Below, piece by piece: positions 16,832 through 25,246 of a stretch of DNA of 64,000 nucleotides. The notes under the pieces were generated by a model. That model did no database searches. It had not been told where the DNA came from and saw only the letters and a list, made by a program, of their open reading frames with translations. Both the position numbers and the translations under genes were made by a program. How positions within the stretch are numbered: position 1 is the first letter of the stretch; each line of letters starts with the position of its first letter. Origin of the DNA: Terrabacter sp. Root181 (lineage in GTDB: Bacteria; Actinomycetota; Actinomycetes; Actinomycetales; Dermatophilaceae); contig NZ_LMHU01000001.1 of NCBI RefSeq assembly GCF_001428505.1, forward strand, positions 1,076,891 to 1,140,890. The letters run 5' to 3'.

Positions 16832-18013
16832 TCAACTCTGACGGGGCAGCGGCTGGGGCCGGCTCTTGACATCGATGCTCGCCTCACCGGCCTCGAGCGC
16901 ACCGTGGATCTGCTGCTGAACCTGACGCCGGTCAACGCGGCCGAGGCGTGGGTCGACTTCGAACGCAGTGACTATGGCAGCGCGCCGACGCTGCGGCTGC
17001 GGCCCCTGGACTTCGACCCGGACCTGGTGCGGCGTGATCTCTACGGGCTCGAGATCGAGAACGTCACGGATCCCGCACTCCACGCACTTCTGCGATCCAA
17101 GCGGGACGAGATAGCCAGACAGGTCACGGCTCTGGAGGATCGCGACACGTCGCGCTTCGTGTACGGGTCACTGCAGCTCTACGGGGGGATCACCCGGGTC
17201 TTGGCAGCGGATGCGGAAGAGCTGCTGCGGCTCATCCCCGCCCAGGTCCCCAGCGGGCGCAGCGTCACCGCCGGGGCTTTTGCGGAGGCCGCGCGTGCCG
17301 AGTTCCATCGATACGGCGCCCAGTACCCGGGCTTCCCCGTGAACGTCCAGGTGCGCGAGGACATCTCGGAGCTGATGGTGTCGTTCGGCCAGCTGCTCAT
17401 CCCCGAGGCCGCAGCGATCAGGGCTGACCGCGTCGAGGCGTTGCTGCACCATGAGGTCGGCACTCACGTCGTCACGTACCAGAACGGTGCCAGGCAAGCG
17501 CTGAAGCTCCTGACGATCGGCCTGCCGGGTTATGACGAGACCCAGGAGGGACTCGCCGTGCTGGCGGAGTACCTGGTCGGCGGGCTGGACCCCCGGCGGC
17601 TGCGGGTGCTCGCGGCGCGCGTCATCGCCATCGACCGGATGCTGCACGGAGCCGACTTCTTGGAGATCTTCGAGTCGCTGAGGGCGGACCATGGGATCCC
17701 GGCGCGGACCGCGTGGGCCATCGCCATTCGCGTCGTCGTCGCGGGCGGGTCCGTCAAGGACGCGATCTACCTCCGCGGGATCAGCCGCCTCCTCGACCTG
17801 CTCGCAGAGGGCGTCAACCTCGACGTCCTGTTCGTCGGCAAGCTCGCGGTCGACCACATTCCGCTGATCCAGGATCTGCTCGACCGCAAGGTGCTTGAAG
17901 CGCCATGGGTCCGTCCGCGCTGGCTCGACGTTCCCGGCGCGCAGGAACGGCTGGACGGCATACGCGCGGGCATGTCCGTCACCGACCTCTACGAAGGAGC
18001 CGTGCCCACATGA
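16829..18013 (+). CDS. DUF1704 / QEGLA-motif zinc metallopeptidase
   Basis: A 394-residue protein of the flavohemoglobin-expression-modulating QEGLA family (TIGR02421), homologous to eukaryotic MATCAP tyrosine carboxypeptidases. Family landmarks: TVDLLLNLTPVNAAEAW near residue 25; the zinc motif HExxxH (His208, Glu209, His213) in HHEVGTHVVTYQNG; and the name-giving QEGLA at 239-243, whose Glu is the third zinc ligand in relatives. GTG at 16829 is chosen because family similarity begins there; a longer frame from 16619 would overlap the integrase fragment. It overlaps the ATP-grasp start by 4 bp (ATGA). The predicted role is removal of a C-terminal residue or tag from a peptide. Confidence 0.88.
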   Translation: MSTLTGQRLGPALDIDARLTGLERTVDLLLNLTPVNAAEAWVDFERSDYGSAPTLRLRPLDFDPDLVRRDLYGLEIENVTDPALHALLRSKRDEIARQVTALEDRDTSRFVYGSLQLYGGITRVLAADAEELLRLIPAQVPSGRSVTAGAFAEAARAEFHRYGAQYPGFPVNVQVREDISELMVSFGQLLIPEAAAIRADRVEALLHHEVGTHVVTYQNGARQALKLLTIGLPGYDETQEGLAVLAEYLVGGLDPRRLRVLAARVIAIDRMLHGADFLEIFESLRADHGIPARTAWAIAIRVVVAGGSVKDAIYLRGISRLLDLLAEGVNLDVLFVGKLAVDHIPLIQDLLDRKVLEAPWVRPRWLDVPGAQERLDGIRAGMSVTDLYEGAVPT

Positions 18014-19008
18014 GACTTGCCTTCCTCGTCAACGACGTCGCCACGGAGATCGACGAGTACACGACCACCAGGCTGGCGAGAGCCGCCGCCCAGGGCGGCC
18101 ACGAGGTCTGGTACCTCGGCGTCGGCGACCTCGAGCTCGGAGAGCGAAACGGGCAGCTGCTCGGCCGGGCTCGGATCGCGACGCTCGAGGGCGGTGACAC
18201 GCTTCGAACGTTCATGGGCCGCGTCCAGGAGGGCGACGCCGAACGAATCGTGTTGGACGACCTCGACGCCGTGGTCCTGCGCAACGAGTCGATCGACGAC
18301 CTGCAGGAGCGCCCCTGGGCGAGCCCACTCGGCGCCGTCTTCGGCCAGATGCTCAAGGCCCGCGGCGTTGTGGTGGTCAACGACCCCATGTCCCTGATCC
18401 GCGCCACCAGCAAGCTGTACCTGGAGGAGTTCCCCGAGAAGATCCGACCCCGGTCACTGGTGACGCGCGACCCCGAGTCGATCGAGCGGTTCGTCCGCAT
18501 GGTGGGTCACTCCGTCGTCAAGCCGCTCTACGGAGCCAAGGGCCGAAACGTCTTCATGATCAAGGACGCCGACGAGACCAACCTCGCCCAGATGACCGAA
18601 GCGGTGCTGCAGGACGGCTACGCGATCGTCCAGGAGTTCATCGACGGGGGAGAGCGGGGAGATGCACGCATCTTCGTCCTCGAAGGACGCATCCTCGAGC
18701 GCGGTGGAAAGCTCGCGGCGTTCCGACGGGTGCCCACCGGCAACGACCCTCGAGCCAACATCAGCACGGGCGGGCGCTCCGTTCCCCTCGAGGTCAGCGA
18801 CGTCGAGCTCGCCGTCGTGGACGTGATGAGCGAGAAGCTCGTGGCAGACGGGATGTTCCTCGTGGGCATCGACGTGATCGGCGACAAGGTGGTCGAGATC
18901 AACGCCGAGAGCCCCGGAGGGATGCAGAGCGTCGAACGGCTCTACGACGTGGACGTCTGCCCCACCGTCATCGAGGCCTTGGAGCGCCGCACCCGGTCGA
19001 ACAGGTGA
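18010..19008 (+). CDS. ATP-grasp ligase (glutathione synthetase/RimK-like)
   Basis: A 332-residue protein. The N-terminal MRLAFLVNDVATEIDEYTT pre-ATP-grasp domain resembles GshB. The ATP-grasp body has a lysine in VVKPLYGAKGRNVF, the adenine/phosphate region IVQEFIDGG, DARIFVLEG, and the Mg-binding ending VVEINAESPGG. It should join a carboxylate to an amine through an acyl phosphate. Tight coupling to the DUF1704 gene suggests that one adds and the other removes the same residue. No second glutathione-pathway gene is near, and actinobacteria generally use mycothiol, so a true glutathione synthetase is unlikely. Confidence 0.88.
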   Translation: MRLAFLVNDVATEIDEYTTTRLARAAAQGGHEVWYLGVGDLELGERNGQLLGRARIATLEGGDTLRTFMGRVQEGDAERIVLDDLDAVVLRNESIDDLQERPWASPLGAVFGQMLKARGVVVVNDPMSLIRATSKLYLEEFPEKIRPRSLVTRDPESIERFVRMVGHSVVKPLYGAKGRNVFMIKDADETNLAQMTEAVLQDGYAIVQEFIDGGERGDARIFVLEGRILERGGKLAAFRRVPTGNDPRANISTGGRSVPLEVSDVELAVVDVMSEKLVADGMFLVGIDVIGDKVVEINAESPGGMQSVERLYDVDVCPTVIEALERRTRSNR

Positions 19009-19040
19009 CAAACCCTGTCGAACGCGAATGTGCCGCGCTC

Positions 19041-19238
19041 TCAAGCGAGCAGTTGGGCGTGGGTGACCTCAGCACCGCGAGCCGTGAGCATCTCAAGGAC
19101 TCCGAGGAACTCTTGACTGTCATGCACTTCCAGCGCGAAGACGGACAGGTCGCCGGTGCGCTGGGAGGCGATGGCATACGGCCAGAGGTCGTCGTGCTCG
19201 ATCTCGCCCACGACGACGACCTCTGCTCGCACAGGCAT
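19041..19238 (-). CDS. small hypothetical protein
   Basis: A 65-residue reading frame starting ATG and ending just before the convergent ATP-grasp gene. Codon third positions are strongly G/C and the sequence looks protein-like (GEIEHDDLWPYAIASQR, then VFALEVHDSQEFLGVLEML). The open frame continues 28 codons upstream without an ATG, so the true start may be earlier. I recognise no family. Confidence 0.45.
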   Translation of the reverse strand: MPVRAEVVVVGEIEHDDLWPYAIASQRTGDLSVFALEVHDSQEFLGVLEMLTARGAEVTHAQLLA

Positions 19239-19359
19239 CCGATACCCAGAGCACCGGGCCTCGAACCAACGAGCGTCGTCGCTGCACGTGGCAGTCGCTG
19301 AGTGGGGCTGTCACGCACTGAGAGCGTTGCAACCCCGAGAGGTATGGGTGCAGTCCGTG

Positions 19360-20889
19360 CTAGCCGGTCCAGCGCGGGATCTGTTTGCGGCTGAACCTGG
19401 TCCAGACCGTCTCGAACTCGGCCTCGGCACGTTCGGCACGAACCTGCTCCAGGGCGTGGAGCCGACCAAAGGAGAAGCTGTTGTCCCCGGCCAGATGCGC
19501 CTGCACTCCCAGCTCGCGCAGACGGCCGCGCGCGTTGACCGAGTCCTGGTGCGCGCCGAGCACCTTCTGCGCCTGTTTGGCGGACTTCGCGAGTGAACGA
19601 GCCCGCTTGCCCAGCGGGGGTACTGCGACCTCGGCTGCGTAGCGCAGGCGCTTGGCCTTCTTCCGGGCCTCGTGGAACGCCATGTCGCGGTGGGCGGCGT
19701 CCGGGGCGGCCTCGATCGCTCGCACCGCGCGACGAAGCCGCTTCAGGTCACGGGCCAGCAGACGCGGCATCATCGTGCGGGCCGACGTGTCCGCGTGCGG
19801 TCGCAGCGGCGGGCTGGCGACGAGAGTGTCGAGGGTGTCGAGCAGGTGCCAGTAGCGGTCACTGTCGAGTGCTTCGCGGGCCCCCACGAGCCCGGTCTGG
19901 TGATCAGCGCGCAGCTGGTCTTCGATGCGCGTCACGGCAGAGCCGATGACGAGCTCATCCGGCTCCGACGAGACCAGGGCGAGCAGGTGCTCACGTAGCA
20001 CGTGCGCGTCGCGCGCTGGCGCGAGCGACCGGCCGAGCCAGCGCAGCTCCTCCTGCACGGGATCGGTGTGGGTTCGGTCGAGGATCGGTCGGAAGGTGCT
20101 GAGCGCGGACCGCAGCCGCCGGGCGGCGATCCGAAGCCGGTGGACCGACTCGGGATGGCCGGCCCGCACCCCGGCGTCGTGCTCGTGCAGACGAGCGGTC
20201 TGTTCGGTCAGGTGCGCGGACAGCAGCTGGCCGGCGGTGCCCCTGGCGAGCTGCTTCTTCGATGGCCGGACCTGCTCGACGCCTGGGATCTCGCCCACGA
20301 CGCGACCCAGCTTCGACCCGGCGCTCGCCGGGACCGCGCCGGCAGCGAGCAGGACCGCGGTGACGGCTTCAAGCACTGAGGCAGGGCCTGCGTCGAGCTC
20401 GACCTCCCATTCCCTCCAGGTCTGGTCGGGTTCGTCGTCGCCGAGCAGCTGACCCAGCACCGCGTCGTCGCAGACCCGCGCGACCACTGCGCCCTCGGCA
20501 TCACGCAGGGCGTACTCACGCCGAGTCGTGTTCACGATGGCGATCGGTGCGAGGGGGCGGGCCCGTGCGATGGCGCCCACTCGCGTCCGTAGCTGGTCAG
20601 GCACGTCACCGCCTACAGGCCCGAGTGGCTCGCGTATCTCGGTCCTGGTGTCTGGTCCGGCAGGCAGCTTGAGGTGCCACCCCGCGTCCGTGCCGCCCGT
20701 GCGGCGCCGCAACGTGATTCGCGCGCGGGCGAGGTCGTAGTCCGGGGTGTCGAAGTAGACAGCTTCGAGCTGGAACTCGCCGGGTTGGTCGACCGAGGAC
20801 ACGCCCTCAGCGGAGGTGAGGTTCGGCAAGACGGTTCGTGTCTCGACGTCGAACTTTCGCTCTGTCTCGTCATGCTGCGAAGCGGCCAT
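19360..20889 (-). CDS. CYTH-CHAD domain protein
   Basis: A 509-residue fusion. Residues 1-200 form a CYTH triphosphate-tunnel domain with the signature ExExK in ETERKF near the N-terminus and alternating charged strands (TLRRRTGGT, WHLKLPAG, REYALRD). Residues 220-509 form a CHAD helical domain with conserved histidines and basic residues: VHRLRIAARRLRSAL, DAHVLREHL, FHEARKKAKRLRYAAE. CHAD domains bind polyphosphate and CYTH domains hydrolyse or bind inorganic triphosphate, so it probably localises to polyphosphate granules. The ATG at 20889 lies just before the CYTH motif. The EEP gene begins upstream on the same strand. Confidence 0.92.
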   Translation of the reverse strand: MAASQHDETERKFDVETRTVLPNLTSAEGVSSVDQPGEFQLEAVYFDTPDYDLARARITLRRRTGGTDAGWHLKLPAGPDTRTEIREPLGPVGGDVPDQLRTRVGAIARARPLAPIAIVNTTRREYALRDAEGAVVARVCDDAVLGQLLGDDEPDQTWREWEVELDAGPASVLEAVTAVLLAAGAVPASAGSKLGRVVGEIPGVEQVRPSKKQLARGTAGQLLSAHLTEQTARLHEHDAGVRAGHPESVHRLRIAARRLRSALSTFRPILDRTHTDPVQEELRWLGRSLAPARDAHVLREHLLALVSSEPDELVIGSAVTRIEDQLRADHQTGLVGAREALDSDRYWHLLDTLDTLVASPPLRPHADTSARTMMPRLLARDLKRLRRAVRAIEAAPDAAHRDMAFHEARKKAKRLRYAAEVAVPPLGKRARSLAKSAKQAQKVLGAHQDSVNARGRLRELGVQAHLAGDNSFSFGRLHALEQVRAERAEAEFETVWTRFSRKQIPRWTG

Positions 20890-20956
20890 GCTCCTGATCT
20901 TGACGCATCCTCGGTTGCCATGGGTGGCTTGCCCCGGCCCCGCTGGTGTCGTCCGC

Positions 20957-21733
20957 TCACGCAGGGTCGTGGAGCAGTTCGACGTCCACAGCCAGTGCCC
21001 GGTGGTCAGAGACGGGGAGCGCCACGGCCTCGCCTCGGTGGGTCCGTACGTTTCCACGCACGAGCACATGGTCGATCTGCTGGGTCGGTCCGGCCGCGGG
21101 GTAGGTCAGCAGCTGCACGCCCGATGTCATCCCCGTGAGGTGCGTCGCGCGCTCGGGTCCCATGTTGAGGTCACCCATGAGCAACACCGGTCCGGTGTCG
21201 TCGGCGATGTCGGCAACGAGGCGGCGCAGCTGACGGCCGTTCCACCAGTCGATGAACGACAGGTGCGTGTTCACCACCGTGACTTGCCCGCCGGGGGACT
21301 CGACATCTGCGACGACGGCGACCCGAGGCTCGTCGCGCACCAGCTCAGGGAGGCGGCGACCGGAGAAGCGCATCGGGACCCGCACCGGCACCGGTGCGAG
21401 CCGCACGACCCGCCACCCTCGCACGGGGAAGCGCGACAGGAGGGCGATGCCGTACGCGGCAGCGTCGGGCTGCTCCTCGCCGGTTGACGCGATCCAGGTC
21501 GCACCGGGGCTGCCGGACAGAGCCGCCACGAACCTGTGCTCCGGTGCCTCCATCGCCTCGGCGGCGATGGCCGTGAGGTCGGCGCGGTCCGAGCGGTGCT
21601 GGTTGTGGTCCACCTCCTGCATCGCCAGGACATCGACGTCGAGGCGGCGGATCGCCTCGCGGAATCCGACGAGATTGACGTGCTGGTCGGTCGGCACGCG
21701 TCCGTTGAGGATGTTGAACGTCGCGACTCTCAT
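20957..21733 (-). CDS. endonuclease/exonuclease/phosphatase-family hydrolase
   Basis: A 258-residue metal-dependent phosphoesterase. EEP motifs: VATFNILNG at residue 3, LAMQEVDHNQ (metal-binding Glu), VTVVNTHLSF (Asn-His), VLLMGDLNMG (Asp/Asn), and PVSDHRALAVDVEL (Asp-His). No signal peptide is visible. It could act on DNA, phospholipid head groups or inositol phosphates. It lies 67 bp upstream of the CYTH-CHAD gene on the same strand, so they are likely co-transcribed. Confidence 0.9.
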   Translation of the reverse strand: MRVATFNILNGRVPTDQHVNLVGFREAIRRLDVDVLAMQEVDHNQHRSDRADLTAIAAEAMEAPEHRFVAALSGSPGATWIASTGEEQPDAAAYGIALLSRFPVRGWRVVRLAPVPVRVPMRFSGRRLPELVRDEPRVAVVADVESPGGQVTVVNTHLSFIDWWNGRQLRRLVADIADDTGPVLLMGDLNMGPERATHLTGMTSGVQLLTYPAAGPTQQIDHVLVRGNVRTHRGEAVALPVSDHRALAVDVELLHDPA

Positions 21734-21814
21734 GACAGGCTCCTACCCGCCGGCCCGTCGGCGCACGCGAATGCGGGCTGTCGGCGCACGTGCTCGTGTG
21801 GGTAAACCAACACC

Positions 21815-22369
21815 ATGGGAGTGGACGACGCGCCGGACCTTCGGGAGGCGCTCAAGACCGTGGCCGTGGCACTGAAGCGGGCCGGCGTGCCGTTCGCGCT
21901 GATGGGTGGCTATGCGGCATGGGCCCGTGGAGGGCCGGAACCCGACCACGACGTGGACTTCCTCGTCGCGGACGAGGACGCGGACCTTGTGGCCCAGCAC
22001 CTGGCTGACGAAGGGCTCGATGTCGTGCAGCCGCCGGAGGACTGGCTGTTCAAGGTCTACGCCGACGGGGCCATGGTCGACATCATCCACGGACCGGTCG
22101 GCGGGGCCGTGCACCGTGCGGAGGTCCAGCGCGCGACGGCCATGGATGTCCTGTCGGTCGAGATGCCAGTGCTCGAGGCCACAGAGCTGCTCGTGCACAA
22201 GCTGAACGCGCTCGACGAACACTACTGCGATCTCGCCAAGGTCCTTCCGGTCACACGGGCCCTGCGAGAACAGGTCGACTGGGACCGCGTCGGGCGTGAG
22301 ACCGCGGGCAACGACTTCGCCGTCACCGTGCTCTTCCTGCTTCGACGGCTGGACATCATCTCCGGCTGA
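21815..22369 (+). CDS. nucleotidyltransferase-fold protein
   Basis: A 184-residue protein with a minimal polymerase-beta-type fold: GGYAAWARGGPEPDHDVDFLV holds the GG and DxD metal motif near residues 31-50, with VDIIHGP as the third-acid region. The helical C-terminus includes LEATELLVHKLNAL. The pattern resembles AbiEii/MNT-like and kanamycin-nucleotidyltransferase-like families. No obvious partner (HEPN, AbiEi) is adjacent. It is transcribed divergently from the EEP/CHAD pair. Confidence 0.8.
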   Translation: MGVDDAPDLREALKTVAVALKRAGVPFALMGGYAAWARGGPEPDHDVDFLVADEDADLVAQHLADEGLDVVQPPEDWLFKVYADGAMVDIIHGPVGGAVHRAEVQRATAMDVLSVEMPVLEATELLVHKLNALDEHYCDLAKVLPVTRALREQVDWDRVGRETAGNDFAVTVLFLLRRLDIISG

Positions 22370-22492
22370 CCGTGTCAGGCGAGGGGCTCCTCCAACGTCC
22401 ATCCCTCCCGGTGCCCCTCCTCGTGTACGAGGTGGGGCTAGGCCGCGGCGTGGGATCCGAAGGCTGCCGCGCGGGGAGCTCAACCCGACTGC

Positions 22493-22774
22493 TCAACCGT
22501 TGCGCAGCGACCCCGACCGGTGCGGGCCGCGAATCCTCCGCTGCAGGCGCAGGTCGTCACGAAGACCGGGCGGCATCGGCAGCCCGCGTCGAACCAGCTC
22601 GGCGGCATATCTCTCCGTGGCGTCGAGCAGCGCGCCCCGAGCGGCCATCAGAAGAGCCGCATCGACCCGCCCGGACCGCAGGACTCGCACGTCTGCCTGA
22701 GCTGCGTGGACGAGCGACATCAGTTCCGACAGCTGCGGTGCGGCTGGTGGCACGACCGGCGGATCGGTCCGCAT
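22493..22774 (-). CDS. small hypothetical protein
   Basis: A predicted 93-residue, mainly helical protein starting ATG. The middle (QLSELMSLVHAAQADVRVL through LLDATERYAAELV) could form two amphipathic helices, with a basic tail. I recognise no family. G/C-ending codons and a plausible start support it; the frame extends upstream in unconvincing sequence. Confidence 0.5.
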   Translation of the reverse strand: MRTDPPVVPPAAPQLSELMSLVHAAQADVRVLRSGRVDAALLMAARGALLDATERYAAELVRRGLPMPPGLRDDLRLQRRIRGPHRSGSLRNG

Positions 22775-23000
22775 CGCTGACTCCGGTCTGTCGCCGCACG
22801 GTGCGCCGACCTCATTCCCGAACCCTACGCCCGCTGAACATCGCCGGGCCCGTGCTGGCCCTCGAGGAAGGGGCGACCGATCCACGTCTCGCGAGCATCA
22901 GGACGGGGAACCCGAGGGCTGGAGGAGGAGCGGGTCGCCACCACGGGCGTCACAATGGACCTGTGCACGACTGCCAGGTGCGCGGCGGAGGGTGAAGGAC

Positions 23001-23186
23001 ATGTCCACGAGCTCAAGCCCCGACTCGGGCCGGTCCCTACCGGACTGGGCTCTGGGGCAAGCGATGAACGACCTGGACGACGACGACACCGCCGGCCGCG
23101 ACGAACGGGCGCAGGAACTCGTGCAGGACTTCGAAGACGAACGGCACGACGAGGATGACGACGCGGACGAGGGAGGCGAGGGCTGA
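23001..23186 (+). CDS. small acidic protein
   Basis: A 61-residue, strongly acidic, Asp/Glu-rich protein with no Cys and no hydrophobic segment (DLDDDDTAG and DEDDDADEGGE stretches). The ATG follows GGAGGGTGAAGGAC; a GTG nine bases upstream is an alternative start. It precedes the phospholipase-D-like gene by 52 bp and may share its transcript. Function unknown. Confidence 0.5.
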   Translation: MSTSSSPDSGRSLPDWALGQAMNDLDDDDTAGRDERAQELVQDFEDERHDEDDDADEGGEG

Positions 23187-23238
23187 CCCAGCCCGCGACG
23201 CCGGCCCTCCGGCGTCGTGAGTGCGGCATGCTCGGAGC

Positions 23239-24816
23239 ATGACCGACCCTGCTGACTGGTTGCTGACCCGGGCCGAGCGGGGCAACCCCTCCACCCGGGT
23301 GGACGACCTGCACGGCCCTTTGGCCTGGTCCGAGGGCAACCACGTCCGTCCGCTCATCCACGGCGCGACGTACTTCCGAGAGCTGTACGACGCGGTGGAG
23401 GCGACGGGGCCGGGTGACCTGGTCCTCTTCACCGACTGGCAGGGCGATGCCGACGAACGGCTCACCGGGGAGCCCGGCAGCGAGGTGGTCGAGGTGCTCG
23501 CACGCGCGGACCGGCGCGGGGTCGTCGTCCGCGGGCTGGTGTGGCGGTCGCACGTCGACCAGACCGGATTCTTCGCGACCGAGAACCGCCACCTCGGTGA
23601 GCAGCTGCAGCGCCGGGGCGCCGAGGTGCTGCTCGACATGCGGGTGCGCGCCGGCGGGTCCCACCACCAGAAGTTCGTCGTGATCCGCCACCACCAGGAC
23701 CCAGGCCGCGACGTGGCCTTCGTCGGCGGTATCGACGTGGCCCACAACCGGCGCGATGACGCCACGCACCAGGGTGATCCGCAGCCCCAGCCCCTCAGCG
23801 AGGAGTACGGCCCACGCCCGCCGTGGCACGACGTCCAGGTGGCGATCCAGGGGCCGGCGGTCCACGACGTGGAGACGGTGTTCAGGGAGCGTTGGGGCGA
23901 CCCGGCCCCGCTGTCGCGCGCTCCGTGGCGTCGGCTGGCCGACAGGGCTCGCGGCCTGGACAGCACGCCCGCCCGCCTTCCCGGACAGTGGCCTCCGCCG
24001 CCGCTCGCAGGTGACCACGTCGTGCAGCTCCTGCGGACCTACCCCGACCTGGGCCGGGGCCGCGACTATCCCTTCGCCAGGGGTGGAGAACGCAGCGTCG
24101 CCCGCGGCTACGCCAAGGCAGTCCGGCGGGCCGAGCGCCTCGTCTACGTCGAGGACCAGTACTTCTGGGGGCATGACGTCGCGCGGGTCTTCGACGAGCA
24201 GCTCCGGAGGCAGCCGGACCTCCACGTGGTCGTCGTCATCCCGCTGGTCCCCGACCTGGCCGGTGTCAACCGCGTGCCGCAGCTGCTCGGCCGTCACCGC
24301 GCGATCGGGCGGCTGACGGAGGTCGCTCCCGGCCGCGTGACGGCGTACGGCCTGGTGAACCACGCCGACGTCCCCGTCTACGTCCACGCGAAGGTCTGCA
24401 TCGTCGACGACACGTGGGCGAGCACCGGCTCCGACAACTTCAGCCGTCGCTCCTGGACGCACGACTCGGAGCTCACGGCCGTCGTGCTCGACGAGTCCTA
24501 CGCCCGCGACCTGCGTCTCACCCTTGCCGCCGAGCACCTCGACCGGCTCGACGACGTGCGCGACCGCGGCCTCGAGGCGACGATGGGCGACTGCCTGGAT
24601 CCTGCCGACATGGTCGAGGTCTATGCCGACCATGCCGCGCGGCTCGACGCGTGGCTTGCCGCCGGGAGCCACGGGTCGCGACCGCCGGGGCGGCTGCGCC
24701 GGCTGCCTCTGCCGCAGCTCACGGCCCGGCAGCGGCGTTGGGCCACGCTCCCGCTCGACGTGATCCAGGATCCCGACGGGCGACCGCCGGCGTTGCGCAA
24801 GGACGAGCGCTACTGA
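23239..24816 (+). CDS. phospholipase D-family protein
   Basis: A 525-residue protein with two HKD repeats. HKD-1 is HHQKFVVI (HxK) followed by FVGGIDV near residues 142-165; HKD-2 is VHAKVCIVDDTWASTGSDN near residues 375-393. This is the full bilobal active site of a PLD enzyme, which cleaves or transfers a phosphatidyl group through a phosphohistidine. No signal peptide is present, so it probably acts on the inner membrane face or on another phosphodiester. The ATG at 23239 starts the conserved TDPADWLLTRAERGNP segment. A perfect 15-bp hairpin follows. Confidence 0.92.
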   Translation: MTDPADWLLTRAERGNPSTRVDDLHGPLAWSEGNHVRPLIHGATYFRELYDAVEATGPGDLVLFTDWQGDADERLTGEPGSEVVEVLARADRRGVVVRGLVWRSHVDQTGFFATENRHLGEQLQRRGAEVLLDMRVRAGGSHHQKFVVIRHHQDPGRDVAFVGGIDVAHNRRDDATHQGDPQPQPLSEEYGPRPPWHDVQVAIQGPAVHDVETVFRERWGDPAPLSRAPWRRLADRARGLDSTPARLPGQWPPPPLAGDHVVQLLRTYPDLGRGRDYPFARGGERSVARGYAKAVRRAERLVYVEDQYFWGHDVARVFDEQLRRQPDLHVVVVIPLVPDLAGVNRVPQLLGRHRAIGRLTEVAPGRVTAYGLVNHADVPVYVHAKVCIVDDTWASTGSDNFSRRSWTHDSELTAVVLDESYARDLRLTLAAEHLDRLDDVRDRGLEATMGDCLDPADMVEVYADHAARLDAWLAAGSHGSRPPGRLRRLPLPQLTARQRRWATLPLDVIQDPDGRPPALRKDERY

Positions 24817-25246
24817 GACCCCGCCTCGCGACCCCGGCCGTCGTGGCCGCGACGGCTGTCCGGTCGGGCCGACCGGAGGCCAGGTGTCTCCGAAGCCAGC
24901 GGTGCCCCGGTCCCCGGCGCCCCTCCACGAGGCCGGGGACCGGGGCGATCGCGGCACTCGACGGCCGGACGAGCCGGTGCGCTGCGGCATACCCCCTGAC
25001 CGACCCGTGCCGTCGCGCAACCGGATGGAACCCCTGATCCGGGCCGTCGGTGACCTGCGAGCCATCGACCGGCCATGCCCACTATCAGCCCTGGCGTGGC
25101 CGCGGGGTATCCGCCGGAGGGGGAGTGGGCGGGTCGTTCGCCGGCGGAGCCGACCTGCGTGAAAGCGGCCGCACGCGGGTCGAGGGCGTTCTACGGTGGC
25201 CACCTCGCCCGAGGTGGGACGAGCGCGTTGCAGGAGGGGGTGCACG
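24817..25246. other. 430-bp gap between PLD and GAF-LuxR genes
   Basis: No convincing gene is present. It holds the long hairpin at 24904-24946, one copy of the CGGCATAC octamer at 24985-24992, and presumably the promoter of the LuxR gene, whose ribosome site CAGGAGGGGG lies just before 25247. Confidence 0.6.
24904..24946. terminator. perfect 15-bp hairpin after PLD gene
   Basis: GCCCCGGTCCCCGGC pairs without mismatch with GCCGGGGACCGGGGC around a 13-base loop, 88 bp after the PLD stop. No T-run follows. Confidence 0.7.

Noticed and set aside
16437-16835. 132-codon minus-strand frame across tRNA-Tyr
   Set aside because: It reads through the tRNA and terminator, and another frame in the same place encodes the integrase remnant.
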